Shown here: positions 17,473 through 25,975 of the stretch, in pieces
Layout: the number at the start of each line of letters is the position of its first letter
Position numbering within the stretch: position 1 is the stretch's first letter
Assembly (NCBI GenBank): GCA_050248995.1
Contig: JBFWRI010000019.1
Span: 1 to 36,427, forward strand
Origin: JBFWRI01 sp050248995
GTDB taxonomy: Bacteria > Pseudomonadota > Alphaproteobacteria > JAIXQD01
DNA: 36,427 nucleotides
Direction of reading: 5' to 3'
Made by a program: the position numbers and the translations under genes
Notes under the pieces: generated by a model
Database searches by the model: none
The model's input: only the letters and a program-made list of their open reading frames with translations
Told to the model about the DNA's origin: nothing

Positions 17473-18648
17473 TTACTTCAGCGCAGATTTCAGGTCGTCA
17501 ACCAGATCAAGCTTTTCCCAGCTGAAGTGGCCTTCGGCTGTCGGCTTGCGGCCAAAGTGACCATAGGCCGCTGTGGGCAAATAGATAGGCTTGTTCATCT
17601 GCAGGCGCTCGCGGATGCTGCGCGGCGTCAGCGGCAGGATATCCAGAATGGCTTTTGAAATCTTCGTTTCATCAACCGTGCCAGTGCCATGTGTGTTCAC
17701 ATATAGCGACAGCGGGCGTGCGACACCAATCGCGTATGACAATTGAATGGTGCAGCGCTCGGCAAAACCGGCAGCCACGATATTTTTTGCCAGCCAGCGC
17801 GAAACATAAGCCGCGCTGCGGTCAACCTTCGTCGGGTCTTTGCCGCTGAACGCGCCGCCGCCGTGGGGTGCCGCGCCGCCGTAAGTGTCGACGATAATCT
17901 TACGACCTGTCAGGCCCGTGTCGCCGTCGGGTCCGCCAATCACAAACCGGCCGGTCGGGTTGATAAGGATTTCTGTGTTCTTCGTCATCCACTCTTTCGG
18001 CATGACGCTGTGGATATAGGGTTCAACCAGCTTGTGAACTTCGTCCTGCGACAGTTCGGCGCTATGCTGGGTTGAACAAACGACGGTCGTGGCTTCAACA
18101 GGTTTGCCATCAACATAACGCAGCGTTACCTGGCTTTTTGCGTCGGGGCCTAGGCCTTGTGCCTTGCCGCTGTGGCGCGCATCGGCCAGCACTTCCAGAA
18201 TGCGGTGGCTGTAATGCAGCGTAGCCGGCATCAGATCGGGTGTTTCTTTACACGCGAAACCGAACATGATTCCCTGGTCGCCGGCCCCTTCATCCTTGTT
18301 GCCGGCACTGTCAACGCCGACAGCGATATCAGCCGACTGGCCGTGAACGTGGAACGCCACATCAAGGCGCTGCCAATGGAATGTATCCTGGTTGTAGCCA
18401 ATCTTCTTGATCGTCTGGCGTGCGGTTTCAATAATCTCGTCCTTATCCATCGCAACACTGCTGCGTGTTTCACCGGCAAGGCAGACAAAGTTTGTGGTAG
18501 CCAATGTTTCCAGCGCAACACGCGCTTCGGAATCGCGCGACAGGTACAGGTCAAGAATAGCGTCTGAAATCTGGTCACAGACCTTGTCGGGGTGACCTTC
18601 GGCCACGGATTCGCTAGTAAAAAGATAGTCGTGCAGCTGGTGGTTCAT
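17473..18648 (-). CDS. metK: S-adenosylmethionine synthetase
   Basis: MetK makes S-adenosylmethionine from methionine and ATP in the cytoplasm. The 391-residue protein carries all family hallmarks: FTSESVAEGHPDKVCDQISDA in parts at the N-terminus, GAGDQGIMFGFACKET (about 115-130), the GGAAPHGGGAFSGKDPTKVDRS loop in parts (about 255-275), and DLKSALK at the end. The ATG is preceded by a GGGG-containing weak ribosome-binding site about eight bases away. A -10-like TATAAT lies 37 bases upstream. I looked for a SAM riboswitch in the roughly 50-base leader and saw none. Its product is used by TrmB and MiaB, both encoded nearby. Confidence 0.98.
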   Translation of the reverse strand: MNHQLHDYLFTSESVAEGHPDKVCDQISDAILDLYLSRDSEARVALETLATTNFVCLAGETRSSVAMDKDEIIETARQTIKKIGYNQDTFHWQRLDVAFHVHGQSADIAVGVDSAGNKDEGAGDQGIMFGFACKETPDLMPATLHYSHRILEVLADARHSGKAQGLGPDAKSQVTLRYVDGKPVEATTVVCSTQHSAELSQDEVHKLVEPYIHSVMPKEWMTKNTEILINPTGRFVIGGPDGDTGLTGRKIIVDTYGGAAPHGGGAFSGKDPTKVDRSAAYVSRWLAKNIVAAGFAERCTIQLSYAIGVARPLSLYVNTHGTGTVDETKISKAILDILPLTPRSIRERLQMNKPIYLPTAAYGHFGRKPTAEGHFSWEKLDLVDDLKSALK

Positions 18649-18684
18649 TGTGTACCCCGTTTGAATAGGCTGAGGGGCTCTTAT

Positions 18685-18690
18685 ATTATA
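18685..18690 (-). promoter_or_regulatory. Possible -10 box of a metK promoter
   Basis: An exact TATAAT lies on the minus strand 37 bp before the metK ATG, in the short gap behind the upstream GNAT gene. No good -35 hexamer is found at 16-18 bp, so this is only a candidate promoter. It would give a leader of about 30 nt. Confidence 0.35.
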
Positions 18691-18699
18691 GGTGCGGCT

Positions 18700-19266
18700 C
18701 TACCGCAAAGGGTTTGTTTTAAGCTTCTTTGCTGTTCGGCGATCTAATTTTGCAGCGCCGACGCGGAAGCGGTGGATTTTATCAACGGTGGGATTGGTGA
18801 AATACACCAGTTGAACAAGCAAGCCCACATCCGGGGCCAGCTGCATCCCGCCGATGGTGAAGCCCTGCTGCAGTTTGGCGATAAGAATGCCGTTATTCGT
18901 CACCTGATGGTTGCTGATAATCTTCACACAGCCTTCTTCGCGGGCGCGGGCTACCATGCGTTTCAACATATTTGCATAAATGCCCTTGCGGCGGTAGGCA
19001 CGCAACACGACCGACAAGCGCATAAACATATCGCCCGTATCACCGATGGTGCTGTGGCAAAAAGCGACCGGCTTTTTCTTGTCATATACAACCAGCGACA
19101 GTGGATGGGCGCGGGTCGAGGCCTTTTTGCGCTTCTGACGCTCGCGCGCTGTCAGGGCGGGTTCGAGCTCGATAAAATAGTTGCCAAGATCGAAGGCTTT
19201 TGTGGCGATAGCTTTATAGACCGCCTCAAATTCGTCTTTTTCCACCCATTTATAGGCCAGTGCCAT
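18700..19266 (-). CDS. GNAT-family acetyltransferase, divergent
   Basis: The protein has 188 residues. The central region (about 60-135) looks like a GNAT core: VAFCHSTIGDTGDMFMRLSVVLRAYRRKGIYANML in parts, with the acetyl-CoA loop RRKGIY at 92-97, where Tyr replaces the usual Gly/Ala at the last position. The segment VKIISNHQVTNNGILIAKLQQGF matches the motif B region, where such enzymes often carry NxxxxxxxxxxGF. The N-terminal 50 residues and the C-terminal basic tail (KLDRRTAKKLKTNPLR) are extra. The substrate is unknown. It sits between the XRE regulator (12 bp gap) and metK. Confidence 0.8.
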   Translation of the reverse strand: MALAYKWVEKDEFEAVYKAIATKAFDLGNYFIELEPALTARERQKRKKASTRAHPLSLVVYDKKKPVAFCHSTIGDTGDMFMRLSVVLRAYRRKGIYANMLKRMVARAREEGCVKIISNHQVTNNGILIAKLQQGFTIGGMQLAPDVGLLVQLVYFTNPTVDKIHRFRVGAAKLDRRTAKKLKTNPLR

Positions 19267-19278
19267 ACAGCCCCCAGG

Positions 19279-19710
19279 CTACTTCTTTTTGCCTGCGGGT
19301 TTGGCCTTGCTGAGGGTTTTCGTCAGCTCCAATACCTGCTTGCGCAACTTGGGGTCATTGATGCCTTCGAACAAAGCCAGCAGTTCAGTGGCGTCGCGGG
19401 ATGTGCCGGAATCATACGCGGCCGTTTTGTTGGCGCTCGCCATGCCGTTACCGCTGGTGGCAGGTTCAAGAAAATAAGTTACAGGCACGCGCAGCGCGCC
19501 GGCGAATTTTTGTAGCATGGATACAGCAATACGGTTGATGCCGCGTTCGTACTTCTGGATCTGTTGGAATGAAATTCCTGCGGCGTTGCCAAGCTCTGTT
19601 TGACTCATGTTCAAGGCAAGGCGGCGTTCTTTAAGGCGGGCGCCGGCATAAGTGTCGATAGGGTCCGTTCCCGGATTCTTGAGTGTTGTTTTACGCAAGG
19701 TCGTTACCAT
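19279..19710 (-). CDS. XRE-family helix-turn-helix transcriptional regulator
   Basis: The N-terminal 25 residues are unstructured. A Cro/C1-type HTH follows (about 26-80): RLKERRLALNMSQTELGNA, then the recognition-helix region ISFQQIQKYERGINR, then VSMLQKFAGALRVPVTYFL. The C-terminal 60 residues form a short acidic helical part and a Lys-rich tail. The 143-residue length matches the XRE regulators often found between lnt and metK in alphaproteobacteria. Its targets are unknown; the inverted repeat just upstream of its start suggests self-regulation. No clear Shine-Dalgarno precedes the ATG. Confidence 0.93.
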   Translation of the reverse strand: MVTTLRKTTLKNPGTDPIDTYAGARLKERRLALNMSQTELGNAAGISFQQIQKYERGINRIAVSMLQKFAGALRVPVTYFLEPATSGNGMASANKTAAYDSGTSRDATELLALFEGINDPKLRKQVLELTKTLSKAKPAGKKK

Positions 19711-19725
19711 TAGTGTATGAGTGCT

Positions 19726-19750
19726 GTATCCGTTTCGAATACAACCGTAT
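19726..19750. promoter_or_regulatory. Nested inverted repeats upstream of the XRE regulator gene
   Basis: GTATCCG and CGAATAC form a 7-bp dyad with one mismatch around TTT, and ATAC-AACC-GTAT overlaps it to make a second dyad. It lies 16-40 bp before the regulator's ATG, in the 73-bp gap behind lnt. HTH proteins of this class commonly bind such dyads, so an autoregulatory operator is a reasonable inference. Confidence 0.4.
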
Positions 19751-19783
19751 GTTGCAGATTAGTAAGGGAAAAGCAATAAATTT

Positions 19784-21376
19784 TTACAGCCCGGCATTCA
19801 CATGCTTCGCCACAACACGTTTCCCGACAACAGCCCATAATAGCATGAGTGCAGTTAAGATCAGAAAAAGGACATGACTATGGCGGCTGAAGGGCGTTTG
19901 TTTGGCAGCAGGGACGGGCAATCCATGATCCATGACTACCCGTGTATTCAGTTCGGTTGCAGCTGTAATGCGCCCATAAGAATCGATCACGCCGCTGATT
20001 CCCGTGTTGGCGACGCGCACTACGGGCAATCCTTCTTCAATCGCGCGCAGGCGGGCTGAGGCGAAATGCTGATAAGGCCCGCTGCTAGTGCCAAACCATG
20101 CATCGTTCGTCAAATTCAAGATCCACTGCGGCGGGTTGTTGCGGTCAACGACTTCGCCGCTGAAGATGACTTCATAGCAGATCAACGGGCTGACCGGCGG
20201 CGCGTTTTCAACCATCAGCGTTTGCGGGCCGGGCCCAAAGCTGAAATCGCGGCTTCCGGCGGCGATCGGCGTGACATTCAGACCCAGGGCGGCGAGGCTG
20301 TCACGCAGCGGGAAGTATTCGCCAAACGGCACAAGGTGGAACTTGTCGTAGCGACCAGCAATGCTGCCAACGGCGTTGATGGCGACAAGGCTGTTTGTAT
20401 AGCGTTTCTGGTCGCCGGGTTGATCGTCACGCCATAGGCTGCCGGTGATAACGGCGCCGTTGGTGGGGGCGCGCAGGCCGATTTCAAGCCGCGCTTCGGG
20501 GGCCTTATTCAGGGCAAACGGCGCGGCTGCTTCTGGCCATATGATATGTGTCGGCGTCAGTGCCGCATGAACGTCGCTCAGTGCCAGCAGGTCCATAAAG
20601 TTCTGGTCGCGTTTTGCGGGATCCCATTTCAACTCTTGCGGAATATTTGGTTGCACCAGCCTTAGCTGGACGCCGGGCGTATACTGCGTCGGGTGATAGG
20701 CAAGGTGAGATAGGCCCCACAAGAAACAGAATAGGGTGAAGGCAAGAATGGCGCGCGCTTCCATTCGCTCCTGCAGCTGCTTCGATGCGAACAGCACCGG
20801 CGACAGAGCCAGAAGGATTGTCAGCAGGCTAAGGCCATAAACACCGAAGATGCTGACAATCTGTAGCATGGGCAGCGTATTATCCCATACCGTCGCCAGC
20901 AGGTTCCATTCGAAGCCTGTCAGAAAGCGCGAGCGCGCCACTTCGCCCAGCATCCACAGCGCAGCAAAAACAAACACGCGACCACCACGTTCCATTTTGT
21001 AGCGGTTGATCAGCAGCACAAAAATGGCGCACATAAGTCCCGCGTACAGTGCGAAATAGGCCGGCAGGCCAGCCACAGCGAACGGTATGGCCCACCAGAA
21101 TTTTTCGGCATCGACCAGCATTGAATTGGCAATCCAGTACAGGCCGGCCACATGATAACCGAAGGCAAACAGCCAGCCGCGCCAGAAACCCTGCCGCTTG
21201 GGCACCGACGTGGTGGGTGTGTGATGAAGTGTGAAAAAGAAAACGGGGAAAGTCAGGAATAGGACGGGCCATGCGCCAACCGGGGGCAGGGCCAACGCCG
21301 ACAACAGGCCGCAGATCAGAGCCGTTTTGCATGGATGCGACGTCGTAAGATCAAAAAGTTTCTGACTAAATCGCAT
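19784..21376 (-). CDS. lnt: Apolipoprotein N-acyltransferase
   Basis: Lnt transfers a fatty acyl chain to the N-terminal cysteine of lipoproteins in the inner membrane, the last step of lipoprotein maturation. The 530-residue protein begins with about six to seven membrane segments (residues 15-235), then has a periplasmic nitrilase-like domain. The catalytic triad is intact: Glu282 in IIWPEAAAP, Lys345 in YDKFHLVPFGEY and Cys400 in LICYEVIF. A final membrane segment lies near 500-520 (VLFLILTALMLLWAVVG). It follows corC by 9 bp, the usual corC-lnt order, so the two are likely cotranscribed. Confidence 0.97.
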   Translation of the reverse strand: MRFSQKLFDLTTSHPCKTALICGLLSALALPPVGAWPVLFLTFPVFFFTLHHTPTTSVPKRQGFWRGWLFAFGYHVAGLYWIANSMLVDAEKFWWAIPFAVAGLPAYFALYAGLMCAIFVLLINRYKMERGGRVFVFAALWMLGEVARSRFLTGFEWNLLATVWDNTLPMLQIVSIFGVYGLSLLTILLALSPVLFASKQLQERMEARAILAFTLFCFLWGLSHLAYHPTQYTPGVQLRLVQPNIPQELKWDPAKRDQNFMDLLALSDVHAALTPTHIIWPEAAAPFALNKAPEARLEIGLRAPTNGAVITGSLWRDDQPGDQKRYTNSLVAINAVGSIAGRYDKFHLVPFGEYFPLRDSLAALGLNVTPIAAGSRDFSFGPGPQTLMVENAPPVSPLICYEVIFSGEVVDRNNPPQWILNLTNDAWFGTSSGPYQHFASARLRAIEEGLPVVRVANTGISGVIDSYGRITAATELNTRVVMDHGLPVPAAKQTPFSRHSHVLFLILTALMLLWAVVGKRVVAKHVNAGL

Positions 21377-21385
21377 GGGATCCGA

Positions 21386-22279
21386 TTACGGTTTGCGGAC
21401 CCGCAAGCGCTTGACACGCCGCGTATCGGCTTCAGCGACTTCAAACAGCATACCGCTGGAATGCGTGAACTGCGACCCGCGGCTGGGAACGGTGCCGGCC
21501 AGCGATAGTGCAAGGCCGTTGACGGTATCAAGGTTGTTGCGTTCATCGGTGGTGAGAAATACGCCAAGGTGTTCTTCCAGCTTTTCCAGCGGCATACGGC
21601 CATCAACAATCAGCGAGCCATCGGCCTTAACGACGGGTGAAGCGTAATCGTTTTCGTCGTGTTCGTCTTCGATTTCGCCGACAATCTGCTCGACCAGGTC
21701 TTCGATGGTGACAAGGCCGTCAACGCCACCGTATTCGTCAACAACCATGGCCAGGTGGTGGCGCTTCTGGCGCATCTGCAGCAGCAGCCTCATCACCGGC
21801 ATCGATGTTGGCACGAACAGTACATCACGGATCAGCTCGTCAACCGCCGGCGCGCGTTTTTCAGCCAGCGCTGCCATAACGTCTTTCAGGATGACGATGC
21901 CGATAACATCATCAAGATTTTCGCGGAACACCGGATAACGGCTGTGGGCTTCCTTGTTGACGAAAGTAACGAGGGCATCAAAATCCATTGTGGCGTCAAC
22001 GGCCACGATGTCGGCACGCGGGCACATGCAGTCGGCTACCGTACGCTCGCGCAGTTCAAGGATATTCTGCAATAACTGGTATTCCGGTTCGGATGCCTGC
22101 GCGCCACCTGTGGGCTGTTCTTCCATCAGCTCGGCCAAGGCATCGTGCAAATCCTCTTCCTTGCGACGCGTGGCAAGGTTTTTCAGCCAGCCTGTCATGC
22201 GCTCGGTAAAGCGCTGCGATTCCTCGGGATCCGGGTCGGGGGGTGTTTCAGTGGTCATAAGCGCGGTACGGGTTTTCAT
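21386..22279 (-). CDS. corC: CBS-domain CorC/HlyC-family protein
   Basis: This 297-residue cytoplasmic protein has two CBS domains (about 80-200; landmarks ILELRERTVADCMCPRADI in parts, VIGIVILKDV, VVDEYGGVDGLVTIEDL) and a C-terminal CorC_HlyC transporter-associated domain (about 215-295; GRMPLEKLEEHLGV, TVNGLALSLAG). CorC homologues are linked to magnesium and cobalt efflux. The first 60 residues are charged and variable. Two starts are possible: ATG at 22279, which overlaps ybeY by 32 bp, or ATG at 22258; neither has a strong ribosome-binding site. The ybeY-corC-lnt order is common in proteobacteria. Confidence 0.94.
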   Translation of the reverse strand: MKTRTALMTTETPPDPDPEESQRFTERMTGWLKNLATRRKEEDLHDALAELMEEQPTGGAQASEPEYQLLQNILELRERTVADCMCPRADIVAVDATMDFDALVTFVNKEAHSRYPVFRENLDDVIGIVILKDVMAALAEKRAPAVDELIRDVLFVPTSMPVMRLLLQMRQKRHHLAMVVDEYGGVDGLVTIEDLVEQIVGEIEDEHDENDYASPVVKADGSLIVDGRMPLEKLEEHLGVFLTTDERNNLDTVNGLALSLAGTVPSRGSQFTHSSGMLFEVAEADTRRVKRLRVRKP

Positions 22280-22706
22280 AGCCTAACGTTTTCAGGATCG
22301 CCTTTTCTTTGCGCATCATAATAAGTGCGTCAGCGTCTTTTTCATGGTCATAACCTAGCAGGTGCAACATACCATGAACAAGCAAGTGCGCCACATGTTG
22401 TTCTAACGTCTTGTTTTCATTAGCCGCTTCGCGCCTAATGGTCTGGAAAGCCAGTACAATATCGCCAAAATGGACAGGTGGGCTGAGCGGAAATGACAAT
22501 ACATTTGTAGGTTTGTCTTTGCTGCGCCACTCGCGGTTGAGCTTCTGTATCTTCGTGTCGGTGGTGAACACGACGCTGACCTCGGTTTTCACTTTAGCGA
22601 ATTTTTTTGGCAAGGTGGCGGACAGCACGCGCTTGGTTAGTGCCGGAAGTTTAGGCAATGCTTTTTCCCAAGCAGCTGTTGCGGCGATGTCGATGGTCAG
22701 GGGCAT
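22248..22706 (-). CDS. ybeY: Endoribonuclease YbeY
   Basis: YbeY is a metal-dependent endoribonuclease involved in 16S rRNA 3'-end maturation and ribosome quality control. The 152-residue protein has the zinc-binding signature HGMLHLLGYDHEKD near residues 111-124 and the conserved LNREWRSKDKPTNVLSFP segment, here split for clarity as LNREWR and TNVLSFP. The length is typical. Its start codon overlaps the phoH stop by one base, giving translational coupling. The phoH-ybeY pairing is strongly conserved. Confidence 0.97.
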   Translation of the reverse strand: MPLTIDIAATAAWEKALPKLPALTKRVLSATLPKKFAKVKTEVSVVFTTDTKIQKLNREWRSKDKPTNVLSFPLSPPVHFGDIVLAFQTIRREAANENKTLEQHVAHLLVHGMLHLLGYDHEKDADALIMMRKEKAILKTLGYENPYRAYDH

Positions 22707-23701
22707 CAGGATTTCTTGAAGAATTTATCGTAAGCTTTGACGATCCGACCAACCAGCGCATGGCGCACGACATCGGATTCATCAAATTTGATAAGGCCGA
22801 TACCTTCAACGCCAGACAGGATATCCAACGCCTCGGTCAGTCCGCTCTTTACATTGCCCTGCCGGTCAGGCGGCAGGTCGATCTGGCTCAGGTCGCCCGT
22901 CACCACCATGCGGCTGCCTTCACCCAGGCGGGTCAGGAACATCTTCATCTGCACCGGCACCGTATTCTGCGCTTCGTCGAGGATCACAAAAGCGTGGTGC
23001 AATGTGCGGCCGCGCATGAAAGCCAGCGGCGCGATTTCGATCTCGCCCTTCTCCAGCATCCGCGCCAGCTGTTCGGTCGAAAGCATGTCGCCCAATGCAT
23101 CGTAGAGCGGACGCAGGTATGGGTCGATTTTTTCGCGCATATCGCCGGGCAGGAAGCCGAGCCGTTCGCCGGCTTCAACGGCAGGGCGTGTCAGGATGAT
23201 CCGGTCAACCATGCCGGCGTTCAGTAGCGCCACGGCCTGCGCAACCGCTAAATACGTTTTGCCGGTACCCGCAGGGCCGACAGCGAAAGTAATATCGTTA
23301 TCCTGCAGCAGCTTCAGGTAGAGGCCCTGCTTGGCCGTGCGCGCCGCCAGCGGACCGCGCTTGGTGCGCAGGCCCAGATCGGGGTGCGGTGAATGTTTGC
23401 CGTTCTTGGCTTCGGCCGAGCCGACCAGCGCGGCCTGAATATCGGCATCATGCAGGGCAGCACCTGATTTGGCCTGCGTCCATAATTTTTCCAGCGTTGA
23501 CGCTGCAGCTTCCACGGCCTTGGGGTGACCGGTAATGGCCAGCGTATGGCCTTTGTTGCGGATATTCACATCAAGGCGTTTGCCGATGATTTGCAAATTC
23601 TTGTCGTGTTCGCCGTATAGCAGCGGCAGGTACCGCGCTTCCTCGAACGTCAGATCCATACGGTGGGTTTTTTGCAGATCGCGTTTGGTGATTTCGTTCA
23701 T
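22706..23701 (-). CDS. phoH: PhoH-family ATPase
   Basis: This is a predicted cytoplasmic ATPase of the PhoH/YbeZ type, functionally tied to YbeY in RNA metabolism. The protein is 331 residues long. An N-terminal KH-like part (NKGHTLAITGHPKAVEAA) leads to the P-loop GPAGTGKT (142-149), followed by ILTRPAVEAGERLGFLPGDM, the Walker B region VILDEAQN, and VVTGDLSQIDLP. I use the ATG at 23701, which has AAAGG six bases upstream; a TTG one codon earlier is less likely. It stands 75 bp downstream of miaB and may have its own promoter, but no good hexamer pair was found. Confidence 0.97.
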   Translation of the reverse strand: MNEITKRDLQKTHRMDLTFEEARYLPLLYGEHDKNLQIIGKRLDVNIRNKGHTLAITGHPKAVEAAASTLEKLWTQAKSGAALHDADIQAALVGSAEAKNGKHSPHPDLGLRTKRGPLAARTAKQGLYLKLLQDNDITFAVGPAGTGKTYLAVAQAVALLNAGMVDRIILTRPAVEAGERLGFLPGDMREKIDPYLRPLYDALGDMLSTEQLARMLEKGEIEIAPLAFMRGRTLHHAFVILDEAQNTVPVQMKMFLTRLGEGSRMVVTGDLSQIDLPPDRQGNVKSGLTEALDILSGVEGIGLIKFDESDVVRHALVGRIVKAYDKFFKKS

Positions 23702-23780
23702 CAACAGCCTTTATATTATCACAACGGGCATGACGATAGGTTAACAATTTTAAGACTGCAAGTTGCTGAAAATAAGGGCA

Positions 23781-25106
23781 TTAAGCCACTTTTTGTGCAT
23801 GCAGCAGCTGCCCAGTCAGGCTGGTTTGCGTAGCGGCCGTGATTGTTACTGGTACGATGCGGCCCTGCAGGTGTTCGCCGTTCTCAACATGCACCGATTG
23901 CAACCATGCATTTTTGCCCAGTGCCTGGCCATCTTTCTTGCCGCTGCGGTCAAACAGGACATCCATTGTTTGGCCGATTTTTGAATCGTTGAACGCGCGC
24001 TGCTGTTTCCATAGCAGGGCCTGCAGTTCCTGCAGCCGCGCATCTTTTACATCTTCTTTCAGCTGCCCTGGCATCGTGCTGGCAGGTGTGCCGGGGCGGC
24101 GCGAGTATTTGAACGAGTAGGCGAGGGCAAAATTCGTGCGCTCGACCAGCTTCATAGTTTCCCGATGATCTTCATCGGTTTCGCCGGGGAAGCCGACGAT
24201 AAAGTCGGAGCTGAATGCCATATCGCTGCGTGCGGTGCGCAGGCGGTCGATAATGCGGTCATATACATCAATCGTGTGCTTGCGGTTCATTGCTTCCAGA
24301 ATGCGGTTGCTGCCGCTTTGCACGGGCAGATGCAGGTATGGCATCAGCGACGGAATCTCGCCATGGGCCCTGATCAGGTCGTCATCCATGTCGCGCGGGT
24401 GGCTGGTGGTATAGCGGATGCGCGCGATATCCATGTCGGCCAGTGCATAAACAAGGCGCGACAGGTTCCATGTTGTGCCGTCCAGTCCTTCGCCGTGCCA
24501 CGCGTTGACGTTTTGGCCCAGCAGCGAAATTTCCTGCACGCCCTGCGCGATCAGGTGGCGGCATTCGGCCAGTATCTTGGCGGCGCTGCGTGAATACTCG
24601 GCGCCGCGCGTATACGGCACAACGCAGAACGTGCAGAACTTGTCGCAGCCTTCCTGAATGGATACGAACGCGGCAGGGCCGTTCGCAGCCTGCGGCTCAG
24701 GCAACAGGTCGAATTTCGATTCCACCGGGAAGTCGGTATTGATGACGCGGTTATTTCCCTCAGCTTGTGCCAGCATCTCGGGCAACAGATGATAGGTTTG
24801 CGGGCCGAACACCATTTTCACGTAGGGCGCGCGTCGGGTGATCTCCTCGCCTTCGGCCTGCGCCACACAGCCAGCCACGGCCAGTGTCTGCTGCGGCTTG
24901 CCGTCGCGGTGCAAGCGGCCAAGTTCCGAAAACAGTTTTTCGGATGCCTTTTCGCGAATATGGCAGGTGTTCAGGATAACAAGGTCGGCGCTGTCGGCAT
25001 CATCGCCCATTTCATAGCCCATGGGCCGCAGGGCGTCGGCCATGCGGTCGCTGTCATAGACATTCATCTGACAGCCCCAGGTTTTAATGAACAGCTTCTT
25101 CGCCAT
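23781..25106 (-). CDS. miaB: tRNA-2-methylthio-N6-dimethylallyladenosine synthase MiaB
   Basis: MiaB is a radical-SAM methylthiotransferase that adds a methylthio group to i6A37 of tRNAs. It uses two [4Fe-4S] clusters. The 441-residue protein has the N-terminal UPF0004 domain with its three cysteines (KTWGCQMN, LNTCHIREKA, AGCVAQ), the radical-SAM motif CDKFCTFC, HLPVQSGSN, and a C-terminal TRAM domain. I start at MAKKLFIKTWGCQMN, where family similarity begins, although no clear ribosome-binding site precedes it; an upstream in-frame TTG at 25142 would overlap the olsA-like stop. Placement before phoH-ybeY is typical. Confidence 0.97.
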   Translation of the reverse strand: MAKKLFIKTWGCQMNVYDSDRMADALRPMGYEMGDDADSADLVILNTCHIREKASEKLFSELGRLHRDGKPQQTLAVAGCVAQAEGEEITRRAPYVKMVFGPQTYHLLPEMLAQAEGNNRVINTDFPVESKFDLLPEPQAANGPAAFVSIQEGCDKFCTFCVVPYTRGAEYSRSAAKILAECRHLIAQGVQEISLLGQNVNAWHGEGLDGTTWNLSRLVYALADMDIARIRYTTSHPRDMDDDLIRAHGEIPSLMPYLHLPVQSGSNRILEAMNRKHTIDVYDRIIDRLRTARSDMAFSSDFIVGFPGETDEDHRETMKLVERTNFALAYSFKYSRRPGTPASTMPGQLKEDVKDARLQELQALLWKQQRAFNDSKIGQTMDVLFDRSGKKDGQALGKNAWLQSVHVENGEHLQGRIVPVTITAATQTSLTGQLLHAQKVA

Positions 25107-25138
25107 GCGCGATTTGTCGCACAGCCGCGAGGTAGAAA

Positions 25139-25975
25139 TCAATGGGCTTGCGCCGGTATAAGCGTGGACACTTCAGCTGGCCGTCCAGCCAATCCACGGC
25201 TTAGGCCCTCTGCCATCACACGTTCACAATGTGCGGCCAGTTCCTTGCGGCTGCCGAACTGGGCCATCGTCACCGGGTCATGATACTGCACTTCCAGTGT
25301 GAAGCTGGACATCTGCAGCGCTTGCATAAAGTGTGGTACGAATTCCATATCGCCATACCATGAATAGAGCGGGCGGTTATGGCGGCCGATCGGTAGGTTG
25401 CCCATTTCCGTGACGATCAGAGAAATCGGCTGCACTATCACCTGCTGTTCGGTACCATCCGCACGCACGATGGGGCGTGCCACATCGAACAGCGATGATT
25501 TGATGGGCAGCAGACGCTGGCCGTCGCCCGATGTACCTTCGGGGAAGAACAGCATGCGGTCGCCGGCTTCAATGCGCTCGCGAATGGCAACGGCTGCCTC
25601 GCGCGCTTTCTCCGGCTTGCGACTGATAAAGATCGTGCGCTGCAATTTGCCGAAATAGCCAAACACCGGCCAGCCGGCCACATCACCACGGCTGACGAAC
25701 GACGCTTTCAGCGTGCTGCCGACAATCGGAATATCAAGATAAGACAGGTGATTGCAGACATAGATGCATGGACTGGCATTGCTGGGTTGTCCGATAGTTT
25801 TGACCTTGAAGCCAAGGCAGAAGCACAGGACTTTAAAAAGACCCCGTACAATCGCCGTCCGCGTATCTTCCTTGCAGCGCAGGGAAATCAGGTGAACCGG
25901 TAGGGCGATAATAATAAGTACAATGAAGACTGCGAGACGACCGGCAAGGCGCAGTTTCCCGGCATCTATCTTCAT
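25139..25975 (-). CDS. olsA: 1-acyl-sn-glycerol-3-phosphate acyltransferase-like; probable OlsA
   Basis: This is a PlsC-superfamily acyltransferase. The NHxxxxD catalytic motif is NHLSYLD (75-81), and the substrate-binding FPEG is at 144-147 (FPEGTSGDG). A hydrophobic N-terminal segment (about 13-30; AVFIVLIIIALPVHLISL) anchors it in the inner membrane. The 278-residue length is normal. Its start overlaps the upstream olsB stop by one base (TAATG). In rhizobia the olsB-olsA pair makes ornithine lipids, OlsA O-acylating lyso-ornithine lipid. I therefore favour OlsA over the general phospholipid enzyme PlsC, though sequence alone does not separate them. Confidence 0.85.
   Translation of the reverse strand: MKIDAGKLRLAGRLAVFIVLIIIALPVHLISLRCKEDTRTAIVRGLFKVLCFCLGFKVKTIGQPSNASPCIYVCNHLSYLDIPIVGSTLKASFVSRGDVAGWPVFGYFGKLQRTIFISRKPEKAREAAVAIRERIEAGDRMLFFPEGTSGDGQRLLPIKSSLFDVARPIVRADGTEQQVIVQPISLIVTEMGNLPIGRHNRPLYSWYGDMEFVPHFMQALQMSSFTLEVQYHDPVTMAQFGSRKELAAHCERVMAEGLSRGLAGRPAEVSTLIPAQAH

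Noticed and set aside
18649..18699. SAM riboswitch in the metK leader
   Set aside because: The leader is too short and shows no conserved SAM-II, SAM/SAH or other riboswitch core; only a 4-bp CCCC/GGGG pairing near the ribosome-binding site is visible.
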